This document shows positions 23,531 through 30,650 of a stretch of 64,000 nt of DNA, in pieces. Both the position numbers and the translations under genes were made by a program. The notes under the pieces are model-generated. The model ran no database searches, was not told the DNA's origin, and was given only the letters and a program-made list of their open reading frames with translations. The DNA comes from a virus. How positions within the stretch are numbered: the stretch's first letter is position 1; each line of letters begins with the position of its first letter. The stretch is taken from IMG/VR virus record IMGVR_UViG_3300035661_000029, positions 1 to 64,000 of that record; one strand, given 5' to 3'.

Positions 23531-23999
23531 TTACTAGCTCCTTCTTCTTTCGAACCTTCGGAGGTTTAGTCTGCTTAACGCCTTGGTGGTAGATGCTGTG
23601 CTCTGTAATTACCCTGAACGTCCAGCCTCTTGATTCACAGAAGATATTGGCTGCCTTCCACTTTGCTTCATTTACTTCAAGTGCCGCCTTTGATCGTTCT
23701 GACTTAGCATACTGCTCTACTGATTCATGACGTGGTTTTACCTCTACGACTTCCTTCTTAGTAGCTCCAGTCTTATCGACGTACTCAACAAAGAAGTCAG
23801 GCCAGTACTCATGAACTCTACTATCTACGGGGCTAAGGTATGGTATAACCTGCTCTTCTGATCCCCATCTGATAACAGCTGAAGATGAGTCAAAGAATTT
23901 CATTACTGTTAGCTCCCATGAAGAGCGGGCAAATATTTTTTCAATGTCTCCAACGTACTTGGAAGCATTCTTAGGAATGAATCGTGCTCTAAAGGCCAT
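23523..23999 (-). CDS. 4: gp4-like head completion nuclease, copy 2
   Basis: 158 residues. The start MAFRARFIPKNASKYVGD and ARSSWELTVMKFFD are very T4-gp4-like, followed by YWPDFFVEYVDK, EVVEVKPRHES and KWKAANIFCESRGWTFRVITE. It is the copy closer to T4 gp4 at the N-terminus. T4 has one gene 4; two tandem, diverged and both apparently intact copies suggest a heterodimer or division of labour. It starts at the stop of the tube-initiator gene. Which copy does the T4 role is not known. Confidence 0.85.
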   Translation of the reverse strand: MAFRARFIPKNASKYVGDIEKIFARSSWELTVMKFFDSSSAVIRWGSEEQVIPYLSPVDSRVHEYWPDFFVEYVDKTGATKKEVVEVKPRHESVEQYAKSERSKAALEVNEAKWKAANIFCESRGWTFRVITEHSIYHQGVKQTKPPKVRKKKELVSG

Positions 24000-25279
24000 T
24001 ATTCTGAACTGCTAATTACCTGTGAAGGTGGTGTTGTAACTCCAGCATTGTCAGTGACAAGAGTAGGAGATGGGCGGGCAATAGCTTGGGATACACCACT
24101 TGCTGCATTAGCAAGAGTCTTTGCCGTTGCTTGTCCAAGGGTACCACTTACTGAAGAGATTGTAGTTGATAAAGCTCCACCCGCAACATCACCAAACATT
24201 CCGCGAAGAGCATTGCTAACAGTCGTCTGAGCCATTCTAGAACCTTGGCGCGCGAGGATGTCAATAAATGGATTGCGATTGTTACCAGCAGCAGAACCAG
24301 ACTGGCCTCTAATGATGTTGGCTTCAGTAGCGCTGTAGCCATTCAATATGTCACCACCCGGGAATGTGTTGCCCAGCACCGTTGTTGCTCCCATACCATC
24401 ACCACCAAGGGTGATGTGAAGAGCATCATAGTCGAATGAGGCTGAAATTGTTGCAGCTTCAGAACCACTTTCATGGTCTTGGTTTTGAGTGTTGTACTCT
24501 GCTAGACGCGGATTTGTGAAAATGAAGCTGTTAACGCGCACCAAGTTTGGAAGACTTGAGGCAGTCTTATCTGACATGTTCACGTAAAACTGGTCGATTG
24601 TCAATGACTTTAAGATGTCCTTTCGACCACGATTACCATTTGCAATAGCACCGCGATTACCAGTGTCAAGCCCTTGATAGTTTGGATTAAAGGCGAAGCC
24701 ATGGTTTTCCATGTTGTCATCATCTTGCTGTTTGTTGCGTGTGATTGGGCTGAAGAGCATCATGTACGCATTAACGAAAGCTAAAGCATGATTCGCAACG
24801 TCATCATAAAAGACCAAGTTAAGGTTTTCATGGGCGATGCCCTTAAGAATCTTCGTTTTGAAGTTGTACATATTCACTTCTTCATAGTCAAACTTTACCT
24901 TTGGCAGATCGATTGACTTAACTACGAACGTAAGGTCTCGGCTGATGTCATTGACATTGAAGCCAAGTGATGAAGCCATTTGCGCTGGCTCTGGGTGGAA
25001 TTTAAATTCAACCTTGAAGAGGAACTTATTCTTAGGATCAAAGCCACCAGAAAAGTTTGTAAGAGCTGAAGCGTATGGAGTAGGATCCCAGACCCCAGTC
25101 TGAACATTTTTAATGACAGATGCAGCGTCATTCGGGCCAGCTATTTGAGTAGAAGCAGTCGTGAATATTTTTCCAAGCTCACCACTAACCTGATTTTCAA
25201 CTGCAGCCCCGAACTGGCGGTACGCTTCTGACTCGAGAGCTACGCCCGTGCTACCAATTAAACCTGAGATATCTGACAT
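23999..25279 (-). CDS. 54: Tail tube initiator-like baseplate protein (gp54 type)
   Basis: 426 residues. The middle is a gp19-type tube fold: FLFKVEFKFHPEP, FVVKSIDLPKVKFDYEEVNM, GIAHENLNLVFYDDV and ANHALAFVNAYMMLFSPI. Both gp54 and gp48 of T4 have this fold; the gp48-type protein is encoded at 57.8 kb, so this one is called gp54. The C-terminal 120 residues are Gly/Ala/Ser-rich and helical (FGDVAGGALSTTISSVSG), unlike T4. It would nucleate tail tube polymerisation on the baseplate. The symbol is tentative. Confidence 0.7.
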   Translation of the reverse strand: MSDISGLIGSTGVALESEAYRQFGAAVENQVSGELGKIFTTASTQIAGPNDAASVIKNVQTGVWDPTPYASALTNFSGGFDPKNKFLFKVEFKFHPEPAQMASSLGFNVNDISRDLTFVVKSIDLPKVKFDYEEVNMYNFKTKILKGIAHENLNLVFYDDVANHALAFVNAYMMLFSPITRNKQQDDDNMENHGFAFNPNYQGLDTGNRGAIANGNRGRKDILKSLTIDQFYVNMSDKTASSLPNLVRVNSFIFTNPRLAEYNTQNQDHESGSEAATISASFDYDALHITLGGDGMGATTVLGNTFPGGDILNGYSATEANIIRGQSGSAAGNNRNPFIDILARQGSRMAQTTVSNALRGMFGDVAGGALSTTISSVSGTLGQATAKTLANAASGVSQAIARPSPTLVTDNAGVTTPPSQVISSSE

Positions 25280-25303
25280 TGCATTTCCTAAATGTGGATG
25301 ACT

Positions 25304-25311
25304 TATTTATT
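25304..25311 (-). promoter_or_regulatory. Late-type octamer variant AATAAATA
   Basis: Lies 25 bases before the start of the gp54-type gene and downstream of the tube-operon terminator. Confidence 0.5.
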
Positions 25312-25377
25312 AGGACCTGCACTACTTGGAAGATGAGGAAGATGATTTATGAGGAAGATGATTTAGCCAAGCAAAAT

Positions 25378-25401
25378 AAAAGGGACCGTTCGGTCCCTTT
25401 T
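25378..25401 (-). terminator. Rho-independent terminator after tail tube operon
   Basis: AAAAGGGACCG and its exact complement make an 11-bp stem with a two-base loop, followed on the minus strand by TTTTATTTT. It follows the 49-residue gene. It is symmetrical and could work in both directions. Confidence 0.85.
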
Positions 25402-25417
25402 AAAAGTTGCTATCCTA

Positions 25418-25567
25418 TTAAGAAGCTGGTGATGCTGGAGGAGCTGGAGGAACCCAATCTTCCTTCCAATCAGCTATAGCGTCTTCCTTCCAATCTTCCT
25501 TCCAATCCGTCTTAACCCCGGGAACGGAATCAAAAAGATCCTTGATAGGGGTTGGTGATGTTGCCAT
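25418..25567 (-). CDS. Small 49-residue protein with DWKED repeats
   Basis: ATG at 25567 preceded by AGGAGAAACAAATT, a strong ribosome site. The product begins MATSPTPIKDLFDSVPGV, then has three DWKED(W) repeats (TDWKEDWKED, ADWKEDW) and a Pro/Ala/Ser tail. I do not recognise it. It lies between the tail tube gene and a terminator, so it is expressed with tail genes at high level; a tail assembly role is possible. Confidence 0.7.
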   Translation of the reverse strand: MATSPTPIKDLFDSVPGVKTDWKEDWKEDAIADWKEDWVPPAPPASPAS

Positions 25568-25585
25568 AATTTGTTTCTCCTAAGT

Positions 25586-26176
25586 TTAAAGGTTACCAGC
25601 CAATGCTGTACCGTATCCTTGACCGGTAAGCTCTTGACGCGCATGGTCAAAACGAATCGTAAGATCAATTGTTAATGCTTCGCTTGAACCGTAGTCAAGG
25701 CCACTATAGCTAGCCTTCTGCAAGAAGCAACCTTCAAGCTTCCACGTTTCAACAACACCTTCGTTACCATCCAACTGTTGAAGGATAGTACCAAACTTGT
25801 AGTCAGAACCAGTAGCTGCTGAATTCAACCATGTGCCTGCAAGGTCGGCGCCAATCAAGCGTTGTTGAGTTTCAAGTTGTCCTTGGACAGCGTAAGCTGC
25901 AAGACCAGTAATATCGTCTTCAACCGTAATGTTAATAGCTTCCCATGAGTGCTTGCCAGCAACGTAAGCCGTGCTGTTATAGCGCTCAATTTTTATTTCT
26001 TCAAATGACAAGTTAGGTCTGTCCATCTTGACAGCTTGACGAGTAATTTCGCGAGATGAAGCACCTGAAACTAAGCGTGCAAGATTCACGAAGGTGACCT
26101 GCCATCTATATTGTTGCTTAGGATGCAACACGCCAAAGCCGGCACCCGGAATCCCCATTTGACTTAATGTTGCCAT
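25586..26176 (-). CDS. 19: Tail tube protein gp19
   Basis: 196 residues (T4 gp19 has 163). It has the tube-protein layout: YRWQVTFVNLARLV, REITRQAVKMDRPNLSFEEI, IERYNSTAYVAGKHSWEAI, INITVEDD, then a strand pair near WKLEGCFLQKASYSGLDYG and LTIDLTIRFDHA at the end. Six-fold rings of this protein line the DNA channel. A late-type octamer lies 49 bases upstream of the ATG, and a small gene plus terminator follow. The additional length lies in loops. Confidence 0.88.
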   Translation of the reverse strand: MATLSQMGIPGAGFGVLHPKQQYRWQVTFVNLARLVSGASSREITRQAVKMDRPNLSFEEIKIERYNSTAYVAGKHSWEAINITVEDDITGLAAYAVQGQLETQQRLIGADLAGTWLNSAATGSDYKFGTILQQLDGNEGVVETWKLEGCFLQKASYSGLDYGSSEALTIDLTIRFDHARQELTGQGYGTALAGNL

Positions 26177-26224
26177 AGTATCTCCTTGTTTGATAAGTCG
26201 TAAGAGTTAATCTCATTCATAGGT

Positions 26225-26232
26225 TATTTATC
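26225..26232 (-). promoter_or_regulatory. Late-type octamer variant GATAAATA, tail tube
   Basis: About 50 bases before the gp19 start, in the only gap between gp19 and the upstream gene. Confidence 0.55.
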
Positions 26233-26267
26233 ACTTAATCGTGATTTCTCGGTAAAATTGACGGGGG

Positions 26268-27143
26268 CTAAGCGTTCTTTATAAGCCGAAGAAGGTACTC
26301 GTAGAGCCCCTTAGCATCACCTTTTAATTCAGCGGGTGTATCAAATGAATGATAGTATCTGGTTCCATAGTCCGTTTGATCCTGCTTAAGGATTTCATAC
26401 ACTTTAGACATCGGAATAGCCCAGTATCCAGGAAAGTCAAAGAAACCGATCTCGTGCTTTAAATTGATAGCGTGTTCAAGGTCTCTTGATTCAATATAGT
26501 TATGCTTAAAGAGTGACTTGGTAGCCATAACTATTTCTGCTCTAAAGGTTTTCAGATCAATCTTTTCCATTTTCTCATCTGAAACACTGTGTTCTAAAAC
26601 ATCGGTGATATATTCTTGAACTTCGGGACTGCCCTTGATGAACTCGTCAACTGTAAATTTCTTAGCAAAATCTTCAAACATTGACTGAACGAGGTACACG
26701 TCAACGGATCCACCTAGCTCTTTAGCTATTTCACTGAACATGGAAGAGGATTCCTCGTATGAGTCAGCGTACTCTGGAGAGTAGGTGAAGCTAAAATCAC
26801 CAGCAGGGAAGATAAAGTGGGTGGGTCCGTAAGCCTTCGCCATCGCCTGTGAACCAGTCGCGTAAAGACAGTTTGCGCGAATAGACTTATAGCCAAAAGC
26901 AAGTTGATAGCCCATGTTGAACATGAAGTTGAATCCTGGACCAGAATCCTTGGGGGCTCTATTCTTTGAGGCTGGTGAGAAGGTGGCTTGATCTTCGCTT
27001 ATACCGCGAATTCCTCTTAAAAGTGGGGAATCCCCAGACTCGTTAAGAAAGTACTTGCACTCGTTCTTAATACGGGGCAGACTCACGAATAGAGGAACCA
27101 CAGCCGCGCTCTCGTTAAGGAATTCTTTAAAGCTTGGTCTCAT
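26268..27143 (-). CDS. Capsid-targeted ADP-ribosyltransferase-like protein
   Basis: 291 residues; ATG overlaps the upstream stop as ATGA. The leader MRPSFKEFLNESAAV gives a predicted cut after FLNE; a second FLNES follows at about residue 34. Transferase-like elements: PLLRGIRGIS (Arg strand), ANCLYATGSQAMAKAYG followed by THFIFPAGDFSF, and LKHEIGFFDFPGYWAIP (candidate Glu). The layout CLYATGSxxxAxxYG...hIFPxGxF is shared with the 19 kb protein (MFCSGSPNDAAIYS, IIFPIGNFEW), so these are probably one family. It sits between tail genes instead of in the 16-22 kb cluster. Function by analogy with Alt. Confidence 0.6.
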   Translation of the reverse strand: MRPSFKEFLNESAAVVPLFVSLPRIKNECKYFLNESGDSPLLRGIRGISEDQATFSPASKNRAPKDSGPGFNFMFNMGYQLAFGYKSIRANCLYATGSQAMAKAYGPTHFIFPAGDFSFTYSPEYADSYEESSSMFSEIAKELGGSVDVYLVQSMFEDFAKKFTVDEFIKGSPEVQEYITDVLEHSVSDEKMEKIDLKTFRAEIVMATKSLFKHNYIESRDLEHAINLKHEIGFFDFPGYWAIPMSKVYEILKQDQTDYGTRYYHSFDTPAELKGDAKGLYEYLLRLIKNA

Positions 27144-27496
27144 GTCAAGTTTTCTAATTTATATTTTGCACGGTAGATAATAGAAAGAACATTATCCCAT
27201 TCATTTAAGAGATTAGTGTCTGCTGGATTAAATACTGAGCGTGAAGATTCTGCCCATATAGCTAGTTCACGAATAAATGTCTGTGCATCTTGTGTTTGAA
27301 ACACGAGTGCAGTCGTCGCTGGGATATTTAGAATACCATACTTGCCTTGGTAAAGTTCAGCAACAGTGTCAGCACCCTCAAGCAAGCCTTCATACAAATC
27401 ATTTAGAGCTAAATGCTGTGCAAAAGAACGCGTGCGAAGATGAAGCATATGTGCTAGATCACGAGCTGCAAATAGTTGTGCTATAAGATTTTCCAT
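27140..27496 (-). CDS. Dps/ferritin-like small protein
   Basis: 118 residues from ATG 27496. The first helices carry the Dps pattern: DLAHMLHLRTRSFAQHLALN followed by LYEGLLEGADTVAELYQG, i.e. H-x(11)-H-x(11)-D-x3-E spacing like the ferroxidase ligands of Dps. Related phage proteins of this size are known in T4-superfamily genomes. It may bind iron or DNA, or be packaged with DNA. The start lies ten bases after a 28-base perfect palindrome, with no separate Shine-Dalgarno. It is coupled to the downstream transferase-like gene. Confidence 0.6.
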   Translation of the reverse strand: MENLIAQLFAARDLAHMLHLRTRSFAQHLALNDLYEGLLEGADTVAELYQGKYGILNIPATTALVFQTQDAQTFIRELAIWAESSRSVFNPADTNLLNEWDNVLSIIYRAKYKLENLT

Positions 27497-27506
27497 AGGA
27501 TTTGGG

Positions 27507-27534
27507 GGGAGGACCTTAAGGTCCTCCCCCCCTC
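27507..27534 (-). terminator. 28-base perfect palindrome between sheath and Dps-like genes
   Basis: GGGGGGAGGACCTT and its exact complement. It starts three bases after the sheath stop and ends ten bases before the next ATG. No T-run follows, so it may be a partial terminator or processing site. Its left arm contains the only GGAGG near the next gene. Confidence 0.65.
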
Positions 27535-27536
27535 TA

Positions 27537-29378
27537 TTAAGGCATTGAAGCGCCAGTAGAAAGAACGCGGATTGGAATGTAGATAAATTCAGCTGCATCC
27601 ATTGGCTTAAGAGCAACGTCCATAATCAGCTGGTTATTGTCGATCACTGTTGGAGTGTTGTTTGATTCGTCGCAAAGAGTTACGAAGTCATACAAGCCAT
27701 GCTTAGCCATGATGTCATTCAAGAATCCATCAGCGACTGACTTAAGGTTGTCGCGAGTGATCTTGTCGTTAGGTTCGAAGACGAATGGGAAAGCACCCTT
27801 GCGAAGAGCTCTCTTGATGTACATAAGCAAGCGCATTACATTAACACGATCAAGAGCGGAAGCTGCACCATAGGAAGTCTTCTGGCCCCAAACAATCAAA
27901 CCGTTTCCTGGGAAGAATACAATTGGGTTGATGTTCTTGAAGTACTCGTACAAGTTATCACGCTGACCTTGGTTAAGGTTGGTCTCAATGAATGTTGTAG
28001 CTGTTCCAAGAGTTCCTGAAACGTATCCAACAGAAGTAACACCAGTAACTGAACCACGGCGGACACCAGCTGGAGCAAACCAAACATATGCCTGATTGTC
28101 GCTGTATGCGTAGGTGCGAACTGCAATCCCGGATGGAGCAACAACAATATTTGTACCATCAAGATTAGATGCCATGCCCCATAGGTAGTAGTAAGCTGCA
28201 TTAGATGATGTAACGCGTTCTGTAGTAAGTGCCCATGTAGCAGCTTGTTCAGGAGTCTTATTGAGAGGAACATCAGCAATAACAAACGCTTCATCATTGA
28301 TGGAGTTTGAAAGAGCTACAAGTTCATTAACAACTTCTGGGTAACCTGGGGCAAGGATCAAGTTATACTCATAAATTTCAGAACGTACTTCTTGGTTGCT
28401 GTTAATTTCAGCAGCCAGCGCTGTAGCGATAGCAACTCTCTTAGCAGCATCATTAGCACCAAGAGGAGCCGTAAGGTTAACCATCACAAGTGAAACGGTG
28501 AAATCATCTCCGGCAACAAATGGAACTGTTCCAGCACTAATCAAGAAGTTAATGAAGTTGTTGTCATAAGGAACACCAACTTGACCCATGATAGATGGAC
28601 CAGATACTGTACCTGTTACTGAGAAGGTTGTTGCACTGGTAAAAGTGATAACCCATGTTTCAACTGTAGCGTTAACGTCAGCTACTAAGCCAGTCATCGT
28701 ACCATTGCCAGTTCCGGTGAAGCTGTTTGGCGTATAAACGATGTCGAAGGTAAAGTAGTCATCTGCTGTAAAGGCAACTGAACCAGAAGTAATTGTGAAC
28801 GTAACCTTTGAAGACGTGAATAAGGTGTTAACAGTACCAGTACCAATGATGCCAGTGTCAGAACCAGTTACGGTGTAACCAGTTGGGCTTGTGAACACCA
28901 CGTTGATTGTTTCAGGCTTAACTTGGCTGGATGATACATCAGCGCCAGTCATGATACCATTGCCAGCACCCACACGAGTAGTTGGACCAGCGTGCGGGAT
29001 ACCAACTGCAATAAACGTTTCTGCAGCATCTGTCAAGTCGACGTTTGCGCGAACAACGTAAGCGCGATTTGCCAAACCAAGGAACTGGTTAAGAGCAAAA
29101 AGCCCGTACTCATTACGAGCATCGCCATGGAATTGGTTACCGGCAGAATCAGCTCTGAACGATGGAATACCATAAAGCTGCGTGCTCTGACCAATAGAGG
29201 TTACTGTACGAACAACCGAGTGCTCTGTAGTACCCGATGCAATAGTAAGACCATTTGGTTGAACTTTATTCTTTTCAGTTGCAACGAAGAACAATGGAAC
29301 TGTTGATGCCGCTGCTGGGATGAAGAATGATTCATCGATAACTGTAACTGACACGCCTGGGGAAACAAGGGTTGCCAT
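27537..29378 (-). CDS. 18: Tail sheath protein gp18
   Basis: 613 residues (T4 gp18 has 659). The N-terminus MATLVSPGVSVTVIDESFF is the usual sheath start. The C-terminal core is conserved: LNQGQRDNLYEYFKNINPIV, GLIVWGQKTSYG, DRVNVMRLLMYIKRALRKG and NQLIMDVALKPMDAAEFIYI. A middle beta-rich insert (roughly residues 170-300) has Thr/Gly/Val repeats and varies between phages. The contractile sheath drives tube penetration. A late-type octamer precedes it by 74 bases, and a palindrome closes the unit. Confidence 0.93.
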   Translation of the reverse strand: MATLVSPGVSVTVIDESFFIPAAASTVPLFFVATEKNKVQPNGLTIASGTTEHSVVRTVTSIGQSTQLYGIPSFRADSAGNQFHGDARNEYGLFALNQFLGLANRAYVVRANVDLTDAAETFIAVGIPHAGPTTRVGAGNGIMTGADVSSSQVKPETINVVFTSPTGYTVTGSDTGIIGTGTVNTLFTSSKVTFTITSGSVAFTADDYFTFDIVYTPNSFTGTGNGTMTGLVADVNATVETWVITFTSATTFSVTGTVSGPSIMGQVGVPYDNNFINFLISAGTVPFVAGDDFTVSLVMVNLTAPLGANDAAKRVAIATALAAEINSNQEVRSEIYEYNLILAPGYPEVVNELVALSNSINDEAFVIADVPLNKTPEQAATWALTTERVTSSNAAYYYLWGMASNLDGTNIVVAPSGIAVRTYAYSDNQAYVWFAPAGVRRGSVTGVTSVGYVSGTLGTATTFIETNLNQGQRDNLYEYFKNINPIVFFPGNGLIVWGQKTSYGAASALDRVNVMRLLMYIKRALRKGAFPFVFEPNDKITRDNLKSVADGFLNDIMAKHGLYDFVTLCDESNNTPTVIDNNQLIMDVALKPMDAAEFIYIPIRVLSTGASMP

Positions 29379-29451
29379 ATTTAATATCTCCTTAATATAT
29401 CTCTTTTAATGCATCTTGGGTTGTTGAGCTGCATTTGCGTTTGTGACTATG

Positions 29452-29459
29452 TATTTATG
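29452..29459 (-). promoter_or_regulatory. Late-type octamer variant CATAAATA, tail sheath
   Basis: Upstream of the sheath gene in a 118-base intergenic gap that otherwise shows only its ribosome site (AGGAGATATTAAAT). Confidence 0.5.
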
Positions 29460-29496
29460 TTCTTTCCAGGTTTCGGGGCCAGAACAACAGCTTCTT

Positions 29497-30243
29497 TTAA
29501 CCTGTTATATCGATTGTTCCATACTCTGGACCGTTGGTGAAGGGAACAAGGTTACCCTCGTCATCGTACTCGTTGATCTGGAAGCTTGACAGGTCACCGA
29601 TTCTAAGCGTAATTTTTCGAACCACATCATCCTTCATATCAACTGGGGCTGAAAGCCAGATGTTTGTCGCAAAGGTAAGTGTCCACATGAGAAGACGGCG
29701 TTCACCACCAGGAGGATAGTTTTCCTCATTGTTGATTCCAGTGAGCTCAACTGAGGCTATCTTCGTCCAGTCAAGAGCAGCGTCAGAGGTTTGGATCTGA
29801 AGAATGGGATCAAACAGAACAAGAAGCTGCTCCAAAATTTGGTGCATTTGCTGCGTGTTAGATGCAATTATAGCAAGCTCTGTTGTCATGATGTATGGGA
29901 TAGGCATAACACGAGTAACAGTCTTCAGGTCAGCAGGATAGACACCACCAGCAGGTAGAAATGTTCTACGATCGACTACGCCGATACCCTTGCGCTGCGA
30001 TGAGATTTCAAGACCAGCCATATTAGCAACCATTGACGGCACCGTGAATGGTTTGTTCTGCGTGTTACCAGCCTGAATAGCCGCAACTACCCTATCCCTG
30101 CTTCCAATGGCAATAGGAACGGAAATGAACTCTTCTTCAGCACACTCGCCCTTACCTGTCTTTACAGTAAGACCTGCGAAGATGTTGCAGAACTGAAGGA
30201 GGTAGGAACGAAGTTGACCTTCGTAAAAGTAGCTGGTGATCAT
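29497..30243 (-). CDS. 15: Tail sheath terminator / tail completion protein gp15
   Basis: 248 residues (T4 gp15 has 272). It follows T4 gp15: MITSYFYEGQLRSYLLQFCN at the start (T4: FGYFYNSSFRRY...), then FISVPIAIGSRDRVVAAI, a Pro-rich middle with RVMPIPYIMTTELAIIAS, QILEQLLVLFDPILQIQ, and RRLLMWTLTFATNIWLSAPV near the end. gp15 caps the sheath and connects to the neck. It is coupled (four-base overlap) to the upstream small gene. Confidence 0.85.
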   Translation of the reverse strand: MITSYFYEGQLRSYLLQFCNIFAGLTVKTGKGECAEEEFISVPIAIGSRDRVVAAIQAGNTQNKPFTVPSMVANMAGLEISSQRKGIGVVDRRTFLPAGGVYPADLKTVTRVMPIPYIMTTELAIIASNTQQMHQILEQLLVLFDPILQIQTSDAALDWTKIASVELTGINNEENYPPGGERRLLMWTLTFATNIWLSAPVDMKDDVVRKITLRIGDLSSFQINEYDDEGNLVPFTNGPEYGTIDITG

Positions 30244-30650
30244 ATTCCGTATGCTCGTTTAAAGTTTGTTTTATCTTGTTCCGTAAGGTTTGTAGTATCA
30301 CAAGTGTACGTTCCATCCTTCAGTTTGATGGCTGTAGAGGTCCAGAATGCGTGAGCTGGTTTGCTATCACCTGGTGGAGTTTCTCTGAAGCTCGTTGAAA
30401 CTGGAATAGAAGCTTCTTTAAGCTCATCAGGAATCTCGAGCTTTATATCTCGCCACAGTGTGCCATCAGCTCTTTTCTTCATCAGCTTTGGATCACGGTG
30501 CTTTGGCACGAAGAGCTGTTGCATAATGTTCTTTTCAGACAGGCATCGCTGAATGTCCCTTAGATGAGCATAACCTAACGCATAGTCATCTACCCACGAA
30601 GGTTCAACTACCTTCGTGGCTTCGTTTAGGAAATTTTTAAAGATTATCAT
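30240..30650 (-). CDS. Small protein with capsid-targeting-like N-terminus
   Basis: 136 residues; start and stop overlap both neighbours as ATGA. The leader MIIFKNFLNEATKVV gives a predicted cut after FLNE. The body includes a helix (LRDIQRCLSEKNIMQQLF), a middle LWRDIKLEIPDELKEASIP, and HAFWTSTAIKLKDGTYTCD, where FWTSTA is like the STS element of ADP-ribosyltransferases. No clear catalytic Glu follows, so it may be a half or inactive relative, or something else. Position between gp15 and neck genes. Confidence 0.5.
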   Translation of the reverse strand: MIIFKNFLNEATKVVEPSWVDDYALGYAHLRDIQRCLSEKNIMQQLFVPKHRDPKLMKKRADGTLWRDIKLEIPDELKEASIPVSTSFRETPPGDSKPAHAFWTSTAIKLKDGTYTCDTTNLTEQDKTNFKRAYGI

